Translations under genes and position numbers: made by a program
Part shown: piece by piece, positions 14,359 through 15,110 of the stretch
How the letters are laid out: the number at the start of each line of letters is the position of its first letter
Position numbering within the stretch: the stretch's first letter is position 1
The notes under the pieces: model-generated
The model's database searches: none
What the model was told of the DNA's origin: nothing
The model's input: the letters and a program-made list of their open reading frames with translations, nothing else
Source of the DNA: CAZJGG01 sp964545475
GTDB lineage: Bacteria; Bacillota; Clostridia; Lachnospirales; JAISER01
DNA: 15,110 nucleotides
Assembly: GCA_964545475.1 (NCBI GenBank)
Contig: CAZJGG010000067.1
Span: 1-15,110 of the forward strand
Direction: 5' to 3'

Positions 14359-15048
14359 ATGAACTTGGGGTGGTTTTTTATAGGAAATTACTATTCAGAA
14401 AACTTGAATTCAACAAAACTATTTGATGTGTATCAAACAAAAATTATGAGAGTTAAGCAGTATCTGGAGGCAGAAATAGAATTTGTGCGTAGCCAGCTAT
14501 CCCCTAATGATAAAATACTAGAAATGGGCGCCGGGTATGGGCGTATTATGAAAGAATTAGCCACTAGTGCACAATGTGTTTTAGGAATTGATATTTCGCA
14601 AGACTCAATATCTTTTGGTAAGCAATATTTGAAAGAATGTTCTAACTGCCAATTAAAAGTTGCAGATGTTTACAAGTTTGAAAGTGACACAGAATATGAT
14701 GTGGTGTTATGTTTACAAAATGGGCTTTCTGCTTTTAAGGGAGAGGACAGAAAACTTGTAGATATTGCCTTAAAAGCTCTTAAGAAAAACGGAAAAGCTT
14801 TTTTTAGCAGTTATAGCCCCAGCTTTTGGGAGCATAGATTGGCATGGTTTCAAGAGCAAGCAGAAAAAGGGCTGCTTGGTGAAATAGATTATGAAAAAAC
14901 CAGAGATGGAAATATTGTATGTAAAGATGGTTTTACTGCAACTACATTTTCTCAAAAAGATATGGAACGATTGGGAAAAGCAAGTGGACTTAATTATGTT
15001 ATACAAGAAATAGACAATTCAAGTATATTCTTAATTATACAAAAATAA
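14359..15048 (+). CDS. Class I SAM-dependent methyltransferase
   Basis: This is a Rossmann-fold methyltransferase of about 229 residues. The SAM-binding motif I is KILEMGAGYGRIMKEL (about 52-67), followed by the acidic end of strand 2 in GIDIS, the motif around LKVADVYKF, and the post-motif DVVLCLQNGLSAF. The substrate is unknown. The start is uncertain. A GTG at 14344 and an ATG at 14359 are in frame but lack a Shine-Dalgarno. Family members seem to begin around the NYYSENLNSTKL stretch. There GGGGTGG (14367-14373) stands 6 nt before an in-frame ATA (14380), as if an original ATG had mutated. It lies 41 nt after the NUDIX gene. The sequence after 15048 holds nothing I can identify. Confidence 0.82.
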   Translation: MNLGWFFIGNYYSENLNSTKLFDVYQTKIMRVKQYLEAEIEFVRSQLSPNDKILEMGAGYGRIMKELATSAQCVLGIDISQDSISFGKQYLKECSNCQLKVADVYKFESDTEYDVVLCLQNGLSAFKGEDRKLVDIALKALKKNGKAFFSSYSPSFWEHRLAWFQEQAEKGLLGEIDYEKTRDGNIVCKDGFTATTFSQKDMERLGKASGLNYVIQEIDNSSIFLIIQK

Positions 15049-15110
15049 TTTCACTGCTATTAATGGGCGTGTTGAATAATCCTTATTTGGAAAATTTCAG
15101 ATGTAAAAAC

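Overview
The window looks like a low-GC Gram-positive anaerobe of the Clostridia. The base composition is AT-rich, the Shine-Dalgarno sequences are strong (AAGGAGG, GGGAGGTG), TTG and GTG starts are used, and TTGACA/TATAAT promoters and hairpin-plus-T terminators are plain. No species can be named from sequence reading alone.

Region 1 (about 300-6930, minus strand) is a complete histidine-utilisation operon. It is transcribed hutU > ftcD > hutI > fchA > hutH with gaps of 1 to 29 nt. HutH deaminates histidine to urocanate, HutU hydrates it to imidazolonepropionate, and HutI opens the ring to formiminoglutamate. FtcD then moves the formimino group to tetrahydrofolate, releasing glutamate, and the cyclodeaminase FchA turns formimino-THF into methenyl-THF plus ammonia. 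The operon has a consensus sigma-A promoter overlapped by an inverted repeat, and a perfect 16-bp-stem terminator after hutH.

Region 2 (6928-8111, minus strand) is a GntR-type regulator with its own promoter and terminator just upstream of hutU, the obvious candidate for controlling hut. Its C-terminal domain does not look like the UTRA domain of classical HutC.

Region 3 (8268-11900, minus strand) holds two secreted leucine-rich-repeat genes. One is an intact 805-residue protein with eighteen 21-residue repeats and an unrecognised C-terminal domain. The other is a dead BspA-like gene split by a 170-bp palindromic MITE-like element and carrying a nonsense codon and a probable frameshift.

Region 4 (about 11960-15048, plus strand) is a run of small accessory genes. 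It contains a VOC/glyoxalase-fold gene broken by an in-frame TAA, an SSAT-like GNAT acetyltransferase, and the 5' part of a histone-deacetylase/acetylpolyamine-amidohydrolase-like gene. That fragment is joined in frame to a NUDIX hydrolase exactly at the NUDIX Shine-Dalgarno, and a SAM-dependent methyltransferase follows. I found no convincing new multi-gene system. The most notable items are the deacetylase-NUDIX junction, the palindromic element, the hut operator/promoter and its non-UTRA GntR neighbour, and the C-terminal domain of the LRR protein.
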